Shown in pieces: positions 17,214 through 25,414 of a DNA stretch of 54,908 nt (its first letter is position 1; each line of letters begins with the position of its first letter). The translations under genes were made by a program, and so were the position numbers. The stretch is from Sphingomonadaceae bacterium (lineage in GTDB: Bacteria; Pseudomonadota; Alphaproteobacteria; Sphingomonadales; Sphingomonadaceae): contig JACKLA010000009.1 in NCBI GenBank assembly GCA_024236155.1, positions 1 through 54,908 of the forward strand, read 5' to 3'. The notes beneath the pieces were generated by a model. That model searched no databases. It had not been told where the DNA came from and was given only the letters and a program-made list of their open reading frames with translations.

Positions 17214-17519
17214 ATGGCTGAATTGTTTGCAATCACTTGTCGCGATAAGTCGGGCAGCAAGGATGCTCGCATGGCGGGGCTGAAGGCGCACCTTGCCCAT
17301 ATGGACGAAGTTTTCGATCGCGTCTCGTTCGCCGGCCCCTTGCATGACGCGGAAGGGAATTTCAGCGGATCTTTACTTGTGATCAGTGCAGCTGACTTCG
17401 ATGATGCGCAGGCATTTCTTGAATCCGATCCTTACTATGCGGCAGGCATCTGGGAATCAGTGCAAATTGACAGAATAGGCGTAATGGCTGGGAGTTGGGT
17501 AGGCGGAAAACCCTGGTAG
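17214..17519 (+). CDS. YciI-like small protein
   Basis: 101 residues from ATG 17214, chosen over an ATG at 17202 because GGAG lies 8 nt before it. The sequence MAELFAITCRDK...LKAHLAHMDEVFDRVSFAGPLHD...GSLLVISAADFDDAQAFLESDPYYAAGIWESVQI is characteristic of the YCII fold (ferredoxin-like dimer with a conserved His-Asp pair). Such proteins occur as lyases or dehalogenase-like enzymes in aromatic pathways, or are uncharacterised. It is 16 bp after the FAD oxidase and closes this plus operon. It may process the oxidase product. Confidence 0.85.
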   Translation: MAELFAITCRDKSGSKDARMAGLKAHLAHMDEVFDRVSFAGPLHDAEGNFSGSLLVISAADFDDAQAFLESDPYYAAGIWESVQIDRIGVMAGSWVGGKPW

Positions 17520-17558
17520 ATAAGTAACTGGATTGTGGGGGCTGGGTTTTGCTGAAAA

Positions 17559-18434
17559 TCAGGTGGCTACATTAAATACGCGCAATGCTGCGCGAAGAAG
17601 GTCATCAGTTAAAGCTCGCTTCCTGCGCATAAGGTAGATTGGGGTGTTCCACGCTCCTTCGCTCATGTTGCGCCATTGTAGGCCATCAATCGTCTGGCAT
17701 AGGGATTGGGGCAGGATTGCCAAGTAATCCGAATGGCGTAAGGCGTTCAGAGTGAATAGTACGGACGTCGTCATGATACCGGGACGCGGTGGTGGCATCC
17801 CCGCATCGGCGAATGTTTCGGCGATGCGGATGTCCAGTGCTGTGGTATTGCGGCCGATGATCCATTGCATGCCCAGCAGATCCTTTAATTCCTTGGCCTC
17901 TGTTAATCGTGCATTGGTCGCGCAGCCGACCACGCCCCACTCTTCGACGACAAGCTGGTCAAGCAGGATTCTGTCCACCTGTCCGTCCAATTGCCCCGAG
18001 ATCGCCATGTCGAGCTCTCCACGATGTAAGGCTGCTGAAAAATCGCGGTCTATGCCGCTTTCCACGTCAATGCGGACGTTGGGATGATCGACTGCAAATC
18101 GCATGACCTGCTCGCCAAGCATGCTTGCCGCAGCGATGGGGCTAAGCCCGATGATCAGCCGCCCACGTTCGAGGCCAAGTTCTGCACTGGCAGTATGACG
18201 TAGCCTGCTCGATTCTGCGACGATCTGACGTGCGTGTTCGGCAATGGAAACGCCGAGCCTGGTGGGAACCATGCCGCGGGATTCCCGCTCGAACAGTTTG
18301 CCGCCTATCTGGTCTTCCAGTCGGGCGATGCTTCGCGAAAGGGCTTGCTGGGTCAGGCCGACGTGACTTGCGCCAGCGGTCAGGCTTCCGGCGTCCAGCA
18401 CGGCGAGGAAGTGGGTGAGCTGTCGTAGTTCCAT
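17559..18434 (-). CDS. LysR-family transcriptional regulator
   Basis: 291 residues. The N-terminal winged HTH (residues 1-60: MELRQLTHFLAVLDAGSLTAGASHVGLTQQALSRSIARLEDQIG) and an effector domain from about residue 90 are typical. It is divergent from the flavoprotein operon beginning at 18545, the classic LysR arrangement, so activation of that operon in response to a pathway intermediate is likely. None of the TTGTCCGGACAA-type operators lies in this region, so the 18545 operon appears to be under separate control from the rest of the island. Confidence 0.92.
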   Translation of the reverse strand: MELRQLTHFLAVLDAGSLTAGASHVGLTQQALSRSIARLEDQIGGKLFERESRGMVPTRLGVSIAEHARQIVAESSRLRHTASAELGLERGRLIIGLSPIAAASMLGEQVMRFAVDHPNVRIDVESGIDRDFSAALHRGELDMAISGQLDGQVDRILLDQLVVEEWGVVGCATNARLTEAKELKDLLGMQWIIGRNTTALDIRIAETFADAGMPPPRPGIMTTSVLFTLNALRHSDYLAILPQSLCQTIDGLQWRNMSEGAWNTPIYLMRRKRALTDDLLRAALRVFNVAT

Positions 18435-18453
18435 ACCGTAATACAGTCACAGT

Positions 18454-18477
18454 TTGTGGATAATGACAAGCATTTGT
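18454..18477. promoter_or_regulatory. Possible LysR binding region
   Basis: The divergent LysR/flavoprotein spacer holds TTGT-N8-ACAA (18454-18469) that shares its right arm with ACAA-N4-TTGT (18466-18477). Dyads of this size with T...A ends are typical of LysR sites. Assignment rests only on position and symmetry. Confidence 0.35.
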
Positions 18478-18544
18478 TGGATTGATGTCGCCCGCTTCCG
18501 GATAGTCGCGATCAAGCGATTGTTTTCAAATCTGGAGATGTGAC

Positions 18545-20068
18545 TTGGCCAGCCTCAAAAGCGTGACCGAATGGGATGAAGTGGTGGATATCCTCGTGTG
18601 CGGCTACGGCTGCGCAGGGGCTTCCGCCGCGATCGAGGCCTACGATGCGGAGCCGGGCGTTCGCCTGCTTGTCATCGAAAAGGCGCCGCAGGAATTCGCA
18701 GGTGGCAACTGCCGCGTTTCAGGTCAGTCCATGCTGATTTCGAAGAACAAGGACGCTCTGAAGGATTACCAGCGCAAGATGAGTGCGGCCAATCCCGTCA
18801 CCGAGGAACTGCTCGACGACTGGGCAGACCGGATGGTCAACCTTGAGCCGTGGATCCAGCAGATCGCTGCCGATGCAGGACAGGAATTCCTTCGCGGAAC
18901 CGGGTTTACCGAGCGTGATGCGGTTCTGGAATTTCCCGAACTGGGCGCCCGCGACGCGGTTGCCTATACCTCCACGATCCTTCCGATCCCCTCCGGCGTC
19001 TGGATGGCTTTGAAGGCCAATGTAGAAAAGCGCGCGATCCCGATCTGGTTCGATGCCCCGCTGGTCGACCTGATCCAGGATCCGGACACGCTGGAAGTGT
19101 TCGGCGCATGGGTGGAACACAACGGCCAGCGCAAGGCGATCCGGGCCGAGCGCGGCGTGATCGTTGCCATCGGCGGTTACGAATCGTCGCCGCAGATGCA
19201 GCGCGATTACTACGGCCTTTCGAATGTCGTTCCGCTGGGCACGCCCTACAACACCGGCGACGGCCTGCGCATCATGCAGAAGGCTGGCGCGGAAATGTGG
19301 CACTTGCGCAACCAGGGGCAATCCGGTGGCATCTGGCCCGGCATCCGCCAGCCGCACCAGAAGACGTCCTATTTGCGCAACTTCATGTTGCCGGCGTTCA
19401 GCTGGTTTGACATCGACAGCACTGGCCGCCGTTTCTACAACGAGGCGAACGAGCTGCAGCTTACCCACTACAAGGAAAAGAAGCACAACCGTTTCGTCGA
19501 TGTGCCGCTCAACCTTGCGCATCCGGTTCACATGATCTTCGACGAATCCACGCGGCTTGCGGGCAAGCTGGTGCTGGAGGTCATGACCTGGGCCGCCGTT
19601 GTCACGGCTGAGGAATGGAGCGAGGACAACAGCCGCGAGATCGAAAGCGGGCTTATCAAGAAGGCCGATACCATTGCCGAGCTGGCCGAACTGATCGGGC
19701 TCGATCCGGCGACGCTGGAAGACGAAGTTGCCCGTTACAATGCCGCATGTGCGGCGGGTAACGATGACATACATGGGCGCAATCCCGATACGTTGCTTCC
19801 AGTCGCCAATGGCCCGTTCTATGCCGTGCCGATCACGCCGTCGATCGTCTGCACCGGCGGCGGGGCAAAGCGCGACATGGACGGCCACGTCTTCGGTCAC
19901 GACGGCCAGGTCATTCCGCGCCTGTTCGAGGCCGGCGAACTGGGCTCGTTCATTTCCGATCTCTACCAGAACGGTTCCTACCTGACCGAAGCGATGATTA
20001 CGGGCCGCGGCGCGGCACGCGCGGCGCTTGCGCTGGCACCGTCAGAGATCGCGGTTCCCGCGGAGTAA
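18545..20068 (+). CDS. FAD-dependent dehydrogenase/reductase (3-ketosteroid dehydrogenase / fumarate reductase-like)
   Basis: 507 residues from a TTG start; GGAG ends 8 nt before it and no ATG fits. The N-terminal dinucleotide motif is slightly altered (VCGYGCAGASAAIEA, near residue 19). GGNCRVSGQSML near 57, an IVAIGGYESSP block near 208 and a C-terminal FAD block (GELGSFISDLYQNGSYLTEAMITGRGAA) identify the FAD_binding_2 family, whose members desaturate ketosteroids or reduce fumarate and urocanate. The substrate cannot be told from sequence. It leads the operon with a 70-residue protein, a six-TM protein and an amine oxidase. Confidence 0.88.
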   Translation: MASLKSVTEWDEVVDILVCGYGCAGASAAIEAYDAEPGVRLLVIEKAPQEFAGGNCRVSGQSMLISKNKDALKDYQRKMSAANPVTEELLDDWADRMVNLEPWIQQIAADAGQEFLRGTGFTERDAVLEFPELGARDAVAYTSTILPIPSGVWMALKANVEKRAIPIWFDAPLVDLIQDPDTLEVFGAWVEHNGQRKAIRAERGVIVAIGGYESSPQMQRDYYGLSNVVPLGTPYNTGDGLRIMQKAGAEMWHLRNQGQSGGIWPGIRQPHQKTSYLRNFMLPAFSWFDIDSTGRRFYNEANELQLTHYKEKKHNRFVDVPLNLAHPVHMIFDESTRLAGKLVLEVMTWAAVVTAEEWSEDNSREIESGLIKKADTIAELAELIGLDPATLEDEVARYNAACAAGNDDIHGRNPDTLLPVANGPFYAVPITPSIVCTGGGAKRDMDGHVFGHDGQVIPRLFEAGELGSFISDLYQNGSYLTEAMITGRGAARAALALAPSEIAVPAE

Positions 20069-20072
20069 GGCC

Positions 20073-20285
20073 ATGCTGGTAAAGACCCCCGCCATCAAAC
20101 TGGGCGTAGAAGTCCGTGATAGCAAGGTAGAGGAGGGCAAGCTTGTCCTATCCGGTGTCGCCAATGCCATGCCCTGCACGGTCGAAATGGGGGGCGAGGA
20201 ACTGGTGAAACTGGCAGGTCGCCTGATGCGGCCTTCAGTTATTGGCCTCGTCCTTCGATCCATTTTCGCCAAGAAAGAAAAGTAA
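20073..20285 (+). CDS. Small hypothetical protein
   Basis: 70 residues from ATG 20073, 4 bp after the flavoprotein stop; next gene begins 5 bp after it. The sequence is mixed alpha/beta (VKTPAIKLGVEVRDSKVEEGKLVLSGVANAMPCTVEMGGEEL) with an amphipathic, Lys-ending tail (IFAKKEK) and no cysteine motif. It is too well packed between two real genes to be an accident. It may be a subunit or adaptor linking the soluble flavoprotein to the six-TM protein downstream, which is inference from order alone. Confidence 0.7.
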   Translation: MLVKTPAIKLGVEVRDSKVEEGKLVLSGVANAMPCTVEMGGEELVKLAGRLMRPSVIGLVLRSIFAKKEK

Positions 20286-20290
20286 GCAAG

Positions 20291-20986
20291 ATGATCGTAG
20301 AATTTCTGAATCAACACGAATTGGGAATTCTGCGATATCTGCACATCCTGGCCATGGTTTACTGGCTGGGCGGTGAATGGGGCGTTTTCCAAACGTCGTA
20401 CAAGGTTGTCGATCCGGCATTGCCGGTTCGGGAACGCCTACGTCACCTTGAAACGGTGTTCCGCATCGATGTCGCGGCACGTGTCGGGATCGTGTCGCTG
20501 TTACCGCTGGGTCTGCACATGGGCCACCTTTGGGGCGTACAGCCCTGGGGCGGCGGCTTTCTTTGGGCCGTCTGGCTGATCTGGGTCTTGTGGGTAGCTG
20601 TCACGCTGCTCGCCTTTCGGGACAAGCAGCGGAAGACGAAATCGATCTTTGGGACGCTTGAGGACTGGTCCCGCTACATTGCCATCCCCCTGCTGATCGG
20701 TACCGGTGGCGCATCGCTTATGGGGATGGGGCCGTTTTCGGCCGAAAGCGGCCAGCTCTGGTATTCGATCAAGGTTCTGGCATTCGGGGTAAGCATGATC
20801 ATCGGCCTCGTTCTGCGTCATTATCTGCACGAATGGCCGGGCATCTTCGCACGGTTGCTGCAAGGGCCTGATGCTGCGGCGGAGGCCCGGCTGGCGGATC
20901 TGATCCGTTCGGCTCGCATCGTGGCCATTATTTACTGGATCACTATTGGCGTGATCGGATTTTTCGGCGCCGTGAAGCCGTTTTAG
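20291..20986 (+). CDS. Six-TM integral membrane protein, paralogue 3 of 4
   Basis: 231 residues and the closest relative of copy 1 at 693-1385: both start HxLxILRxxHIxAMVYWLGGEWGVFQTSY, share ETxxRIDxxARxGIVxLLPLGLHMG and end VKPF. Six membrane segments. It lies in the LysR-linked operon between the flavoprotein/small protein and the amine oxidase, again beside a flavoenzyme. The conserved His in segment 1 and His in LGLHMG could together ligand a heme, making it a membrane quinone reductase subunit; this is speculation that copies 2 and 4 (lacking the second His) weaken. Confidence 0.8.
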   Translation: MIVEFLNQHELGILRYLHILAMVYWLGGEWGVFQTSYKVVDPALPVRERLRHLETVFRIDVAARVGIVSLLPLGLHMGHLWGVQPWGGGFLWAVWLIWVLWVAVTLLAFRDKQRKTKSIFGTLEDWSRYIAIPLLIGTGGASLMGMGPFSAESGQLWYSIKVLAFGVSMIIGLVLRHYLHEWPGIFARLLQGPDAAAEARLADLIRSARIVAIIYWITIGVIGFFGAVKPF

Positions 20987-20999
20987 GGAAGGGACAAGC

Positions 21000-22406
21000 A
21001 TGGTTTCGCTGAGCAGGCGGGGATTTGTCGCTGCATTGGGCTGCAGCGTCGCGGCATGCACCACGCCGATGCGCGGTCTGGCTGCTCGTCCGGTCGATGT
21101 CGCCATCGTCGGTGCGGGACTGAGCGGCCTGCACGCCGCCACAACGCTTGAACGCGCGGGGCTGCAAGTGGTTGTCCTTGAAGCCGACGATCGCATCGGT
21201 GGGCGGGCGCATACCTTGTATGACCTTCCCGGATCGCCTGACGTCGGGGGCATCCAGATCGGGTCAAACTACGATCGGGTCAGGGCTGCCGCGCAGCGTT
21301 TCGGGGTGGAGATCTTTACGCCGCCGCCCCGTCCGGCGGGCTCGCTTTACAACATTGACGGAGTTTCGATGACCGCCGCGCAATGGCCGGGACAGCTTGC
21401 GGAACGCCTGACGCCCATGGAGCGGGCCGTGCCGCCCGAGGCGTTGCTAATGGCCTATATGCGCCAGTTTCCGGCCTTGTCTTCGCCCGAGGACTGGATG
21501 CTAGATTCAAGCGACGCGCTGGACATTTCGGTCCGGGCGATGGCTGATCAACATGGTGCTTCGGCCGAGGCACTGCGGCTGATCGATGCCAACCTCAACG
21601 GTAGTGATGTCGACCATCTCTCGGCCCTCCACGTCGCTCGCAGCCTTGCGATCTATCGGCGGAGCAGCGGCCCATACGGCATGGTGCGCGGAGGCACGCA
21701 GCGGTTGACCGACGCGATGGCGCAATCGCTTGCAGGCGATGTACGGGTGAACAGCCCTGTCGCCGCTCTGACTGAAAGCGACGATCGCGTCCGTATCGCT
21801 CTTGCCGGTGGCGGTCAGGTCGAGGCGCGCCACGTGATTTGCACGGCGCCATTTGCCGCCATGCGCGACATGCATATCGATGCGCCATTGTCGGCAGAAC
21901 TGCGGCAGATGATTGCGCAACTGCCCTATACGAAGGCCAGCTTCGTTTTCCTGCAAGCCAGCGATCCGTTTTGGAAGAACGATGGCCTGCCGCATGACAT
22001 GTGGAGCGACGATCCGCTGATCGGCCGCGTTTTCGTGCTGGGCGAGGAACCGCCGCTGCTCAAGGTCTGGGTGAACGGCGTCAATGCAGAAGCATTCGAC
22101 GCGATGGACAGCGCAAGCGCCGCCGCAGCGGTCATCGCCCGGATCGAACAGGCCCGCCCGTCCGCTCGGGGCAAGCTGTCCTTGATGAAGGCGTGGAGCT
22201 GGCAGGCCCAGCCGTTCGCGCGGGGCGTCTATGCCCACATGGCCGCCGGTCAGCGGCAGGCGTTGGCGGCTTCGTGCCGGTTCACTGGACGCCGCCTGCA
22301 TTTTGCCGGCGATCACCTGGGGCGTGCCTTCACCGGGTTCGAAGGAGCGATGGAAAGCGCAGAATTGGCTGTGAAAACAATCCTTGATGGCAATCTGCCT
22401 GCCTGA
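21000..22406 (+). CDS. Flavin amine-oxidase-family protein, exported
   Basis: 468 residues. The N-terminus has a twin-Arg-like motif SRRGF followed by a hydrophobic stretch with Cys residues (ALGCSVAACTTP), so Tat export, perhaps with lipid attachment, is likely. VAIVGAGLSGLHAATTLERAG near 36-56 and EADDRIGGRAHT near 60-72 are the FAD signature of the monoamine oxidase/phytoene desaturase group; GDHLGRAFTGFEGAMESAE near the C-terminus is the second FAD block. It would oxidise an amine or a C-C bond of the substrate in the periplasm. It ends the LysR-linked operon. Confidence 0.88.
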   Translation: MVSLSRRGFVAALGCSVAACTTPMRGLAARPVDVAIVGAGLSGLHAATTLERAGLQVVVLEADDRIGGRAHTLYDLPGSPDVGGIQIGSNYDRVRAAAQRFGVEIFTPPPRPAGSLYNIDGVSMTAAQWPGQLAERLTPMERAVPPEALLMAYMRQFPALSSPEDWMLDSSDALDISVRAMADQHGASAEALRLIDANLNGSDVDHLSALHVARSLAIYRRSSGPYGMVRGGTQRLTDAMAQSLAGDVRVNSPVAALTESDDRVRIALAGGGQVEARHVICTAPFAAMRDMHIDAPLSAELRQMIAQLPYTKASFVFLQASDPFWKNDGLPHDMWSDDPLIGRVFVLGEEPPLLKVWVNGVNAEAFDAMDSASAAAAVIARIEQARPSARGKLSLMKAWSWQAQPFARGVYAHMAAGQRQALAASCRFTGRRLHFAGDHLGRAFTGFEGAMESAELAVKTILDGNLPA

Positions 22407-22422
22407 ACGGGTTTCGGCAGGC
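22397..22422 (+). terminator. Weak hairpin at the end of the amine oxidase gene
   Basis: GCCTGCC (22397-22403) and GGCAGGC (22416-22422) can pair across a 12-nt loop that includes the stop codon. No T-run follows, so termination is uncertain. Confidence 0.25.
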
Positions 22423-22472
22423 TATCGGCTTTCGCGGTTGACCGCCCGCCATTCAGCATTCACACAAAAAGT

Positions 22473-22482
22473 TGTCCGGACA
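22473..22482. promoter_or_regulatory. Operator-like palindrome O3
   Basis: TGTCCGGACA preceded by GT and followed by T, 65 bp before the ATG of the nitrilase-like gene at 22548. Same core as O2. It shows that this single gene, although adjacent to the LysR-linked operon, has its own promoter in the island regulon. Confidence 0.7.
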
Positions 22483-22547
22483 TTATGGGGCGGCGCTGTA
22501 TCCGGCATGTGCCTCTCCGATCCGATGCAATGCGGGAGAATGATCAA

Positions 22548-23690
22548 ATGACGATTTCAAGGCGCGGCATTCTTGGTGCGGGAATTGCGGCAACCGCCGC
22601 CAGCGGGCTTTCATGGCACGGCGTCGTCAACGCCGCCACCCATGACCAGCCGCGCGATCTGAACATGCGCGGGGATGGCACCTACGATACCGTCCCTCTG
22701 GCGAAGGACACGGTTTCGCTGGGCGTTGTGCAATCGCGGGTGGTTCCGGTGGAATTGTCTAACCTGCGCCAATCCCGCATGGCCAACGTGCAGCACATGG
22801 CCGACCTGATTGATGCCGCGCAAGGCATGGCTGGCGGGCCGGACCTCATGTTCTTCCACGAATTCCCGGTTACAGGCTATTACCATGGCTGGAATCTGGA
22901 CGATGCCCGCAAGGTCGCCATCGAGCTGCCCGGGCCAGAAACCGAGGTTCTGGCGAAGAAGGCGCGCGAATATGGCGTCTGGCTGGTGTTCGGTTCCTAT
23001 GTCCGCGATCCCGACTGGCCCAGGGCGCTACTTTCCGTCACCACGGTTATGAATGATCGCGGCGAGATCGTGGATCGTCACTGGAAGGCCCGGAATATCA
23101 AGGGCGTGTTCGGTGGTGGTGTCGAACTGTTCACGACATCTATCTATGACGTCTTCGACCGCTATGTCGAAATGTATGGCGTGGATGCCGTGCTGCCGGT
23201 GACGCGTACGCCGCTCGGCAATTTCGCGACCAGTTCCACCCAGCGGGAGCCGGAGATATTCCGGGCCTTTGCGATGAAGGGGGCGGAAATTATCCTGCGC
23301 ACGGCGACTGGCGGTTTCATGCCGATCGATATGCAGGCGACATCATTGTACAATGGTGTCTACACGGCGGTGGCAAACAATGCCGCGTCCCCCGAAAACG
23401 GGTACTATTTCGCGGATACGGGCGGCGGGAACAGCGCCATCTACGGCCCGGACGGAAGCGAACTGGCGCGTGCGCCCTTGGCCTTCGAAACATTGGTCAG
23501 CCAGCGCATTCCCATCGCCGCATTCCGTGCCCGGCACCGACAGCCAGTCGTGCATAGCGAACTGTTTATGCCGGTTTATGAACAGTATCGTTCGCAATAC
23601 GGACCGAACCTGTTTTCAAGTTATCAGCCCACGGATCTGAAGGATTCGGCACAATATCTGCGCGACAAGGCGCGCTGGCCGACAAAGTGA
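22548..23690 (+). CDS. Tat-exported nitrilase-fold protein lacking the catalytic Cys, copy 1
   Basis: 380 residues from ATG 22548 (GGGAG upstream). A Tat motif SRRGILGAG and cleavage near VNAA (about residue 30) predict export. The CN-hydrolase fold is seen in Glu105 (FFHEFPVTGY), Lys180 (DRHWKARNIKG) and EPEIFRAFAMKGAEIILR. The nucleophile position, seven residues before the Glu of EPE, is Ser229 (ATSSTQREPE) where nitrilases have Cys in an ICYD-type motif. It may be inactive, a Ser variant, or a binding protein. A second Cys-less member is at 45414. Convergent with the minus operon. Confidence 0.82.
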   Translation: MTISRRGILGAGIAATAASGLSWHGVVNAATHDQPRDLNMRGDGTYDTVPLAKDTVSLGVVQSRVVPVELSNLRQSRMANVQHMADLIDAAQGMAGGPDLMFFHEFPVTGYYHGWNLDDARKVAIELPGPETEVLAKKAREYGVWLVFGSYVRDPDWPRALLSVTTVMNDRGEIVDRHWKARNIKGVFGGGVELFTTSIYDVFDRYVEMYGVDAVLPVTRTPLGNFATSSTQREPEIFRAFAMKGAEIILRTATGGFMPIDMQATSLYNGVYTAVANNAASPENGYYFADTGGGNSAIYGPDGSELARAPLAFETLVSQRIPIAAFRARHRQPVVHSELFMPVYEQYRSQYGPNLFSSYQPTDLKDSAQYLRDKARWPTK

Positions 23691-23720
23691 CGGCAACGGC
23701 TACAGGGGCGGCGTTGCCGT
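23690..23720. terminator. Inverted repeat between convergent genes
   Basis: Perfect 9-bp arms ACGGCAACG (23690-23698) and CGTTGCCGT (23712-23720) with a 13-nt loop, between the stop of the nitrilase-like gene and the stop of the SDR gene at 23734. No clear T-run on either side, so it may be a weak bidirectional terminator. Confidence 0.4.
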
Positions 23721-23733
23721 CCCTGCAGCCGGT

Positions 23734-24507
23734 TCATCCCATGAATGCGCCGCCGCTGACGTGCAGGACTTCGCCTGTCATGTACGAAGATGCAGGACCA
23801 AGCAAGAACAGCACGGGGCCGGCGACATCGGCGGCCACCGCCATGCGGGCCAGCGGTATCTGCTTCAGATAGGCGTCCATGTTGAACCGCAGCGGTGCGG
23901 ACGGATCCAGCGCGCGCCCGCGCCCGCCACGCAGGAACGGCGTGTCGACGGCACCCGGTGATACGAAATTGATGCGTATTGTCGGTGCGACTTCGCGGGC
24001 CACGCTGCGCCCCATTGCCACCATCCCGGCCTTTGCGGCGACATAGGGCGCGTAACCCGCTTGCGGGATATAGGCCATGTCGCTGGTCAGCATGACTACG
24101 CTGGCCGGATCGCCATGACTCAGCAATTGCAGGCTGGCGCGCAGAACCAGGGTCATCAGTCGCAAGTTGCCGGACAGGATATCGTCTATGTCCTCCACCG
24201 CCCATTCCCCGATGGGCGCGCGCTGCCCGGCATAGCCTGAAGCGAGGACCAGGCCGTCAAGGCGCGGGGCGATCTGGCCAAGGTGCGCGAAGGCGGCCTC
24301 TACCGATGCGGCATCGCGGCCATCGATGGCAATGGTGTGGGGAACGGGGGGCGGGGCCTGGGCCAGCGAGGATTCAAGGTCGAGGGCAATCACCTCGCAC
24401 CCGCCCGCAACCAGTTGGGTGAGGATTTCACCACCTATGCCGCCGCATGCGCCAACGACCGCGATCCGCGATCCGCGGGGCGGCATAAAGCCGATGGGTT
24501 CAGACAT
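23734..24507 (-). CDS. Short-chain dehydrogenase/reductase (SDR), copy 2
   Basis: 257 residues from the ATG at 24505-24507 (GGAG 10 nt upstream; a TTG six bases earlier is possible). Cofactor loop GACGGIGG near residue 20, LVLASGYAG in place of NNAG near 88, Ser in MLTSDMAY and the YxxxK pair in APYVAAKAG define a classical SDR; SPGAVDTPF follows. It oxidises or reduces a hydroxyl/keto group with NAD(P). It is the last gene of the ten-gene minus operon and overlaps the VOC gene by 8 bp. Confidence 0.9.
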   Translation of the reverse strand: MSEPIGFMPPRGSRIAVVGACGGIGGEILTQLVAGGCEVIALDLESSLAQAPPPVPHTIAIDGRDAASVEAAFAHLGQIAPRLDGLVLASGYAGQRAPIGEWAVEDIDDILSGNLRLMTLVLRASLQLLSHGDPASVVMLTSDMAYIPQAGYAPYVAAKAGMVAMGRSVAREVAPTIRINFVSPGAVDTPFLRGGRGRALDPSAPLRFNMDAYLKQIPLARMAVAADVAGPVLFLLGPASSYMTGEVLHVSGGAFMG

Positions 24508-25414
24508 ATTCAATACACTCCACTAGTTCTCCGGCCGGTCCGGCCAGAGTGGCACAGCGACGTTCGCCATAGGGGAATTCAGACCGGACCTGCGGTGGGG
24601 CAATCCACGCTACGTCCGGCAAGTCGAGGCTGTCGACAGCCAGGGAAACCAGCGCATTGCCGGGCGGCAGCATCCCGGAATGCCGGGCGCGGGGCTTGGC
24701 CTGCGCAGGGTAGCCGTCAACTTCAAAGATCGTCATGCGGCCGTGCTGCACCATTGTCAGATCGGTGCGGTGGCTGTCCGGCAGGCCGAATGCATTGTTG
24801 ATCATCTTGTACGACAGGTTGAACGTATCCACGCCCTTCAGCTTCAACGTGTCTTCGTACCAGCGCACCGTGGCGGCGCGATCGGGCGTGGCCAGAATGC
24901 AGATGAAGATGTGATCCACGTCGCTGCGCGCGATGGGCAGGTCGCAGTTGGGCATGTCCGCCCGAACTTCGTTCAGATAGATCATCTCCCTGCCTCGGCC
25001 CAGCGCCTGCATCGGAACGAAATAGGCCATGCCTTCCAGTTCCTTGGGCATGCCCTGAATCGAGAAGCCTGATCCGTCCAGCCGGTCCGGCCATCCGAAC
25101 ACGTCGCGCACGGTAAGCTCGTAAGCGGCCCAGCCATGTGTTGTCGTCGGCTTGAATTCGGGATGGTCGGGCTGTTCCACCAGCCGCAGGGCACATGGCG
25201 CACCGCTTGACGGTCGCAAAGTCGCGATGCGTGTGCCGGCACTGCGCGGGCAGCCCCAGCTTTCGGCAAGTGCAGCATCGAGCGTGCCTTGCTCAACCAG
25301 TTCAAGGCCGAGCGTTCCGGCATAGTCCGCCAGAGCCGCATCGAGATCGGGCGTCACGCTCAGTCCGCCAAGGATCTGGCCGTGCACGGGCCGGTCGGGG
25401 AAGGGGGCTGTCAC
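24500..25414 (-). CDS. Two-domain VOC (glyoxalase/dioxygenase fold) protein
   Basis: 304 residues. Two vicinal-oxygen-chelate modules are visible: HGQILGGLSVTPDLDAALADYAGTLGLELV at the start and VDHIFICILATPDRAATVRWYEDTLKLKG near 166, closing with LAGPAGELVECIEY whose Glu can be a metal ligand. The arrangement resembles extradiol-dioxygenase- or lactoylglutathione-lyase-like enzymes, but the His-His-Glu iron site of a catechol dioxygenase is not obvious. It overlaps the enoyl-CoA hydratase gene by 4 bp. Possible roles are epimerase, lyase or ring-modifying enzyme. Confidence 0.8.
   Translation of the reverse strand: MTAPFPDRPVHGQILGGLSVTPDLDAALADYAGTLGLELVEQGTLDAALAESWGCPRSAGTRIATLRPSSGAPCALRLVEQPDHPEFKPTTTHGWAAYELTVRDVFGWPDRLDGSGFSIQGMPKELEGMAYFVPMQALGRGREMIYLNEVRADMPNCDLPIARSDVDHIFICILATPDRAATVRWYEDTLKLKGVDTFNLSYKMINNAFGLPDSHRTDLTMVQHGRMTIFEVDGYPAQAKPRARHSGMLPPGNALVSLAVDSLDLPDVAWIAPPQVRSEFPYGERRCATLAGPAGELVECIEYV

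Noticed and set aside
18719..19900. 393-codon minus frame opposite the flavoprotein
   Set aside because: Antisense artefact; no ribosome site or recognisable domain.
24500..25414. Extradiol (catechol) dioxygenase
   Set aside because: VOC fold is visible but the iron-binding His-His-Glu pattern of extradiol enzymes is not convincing.
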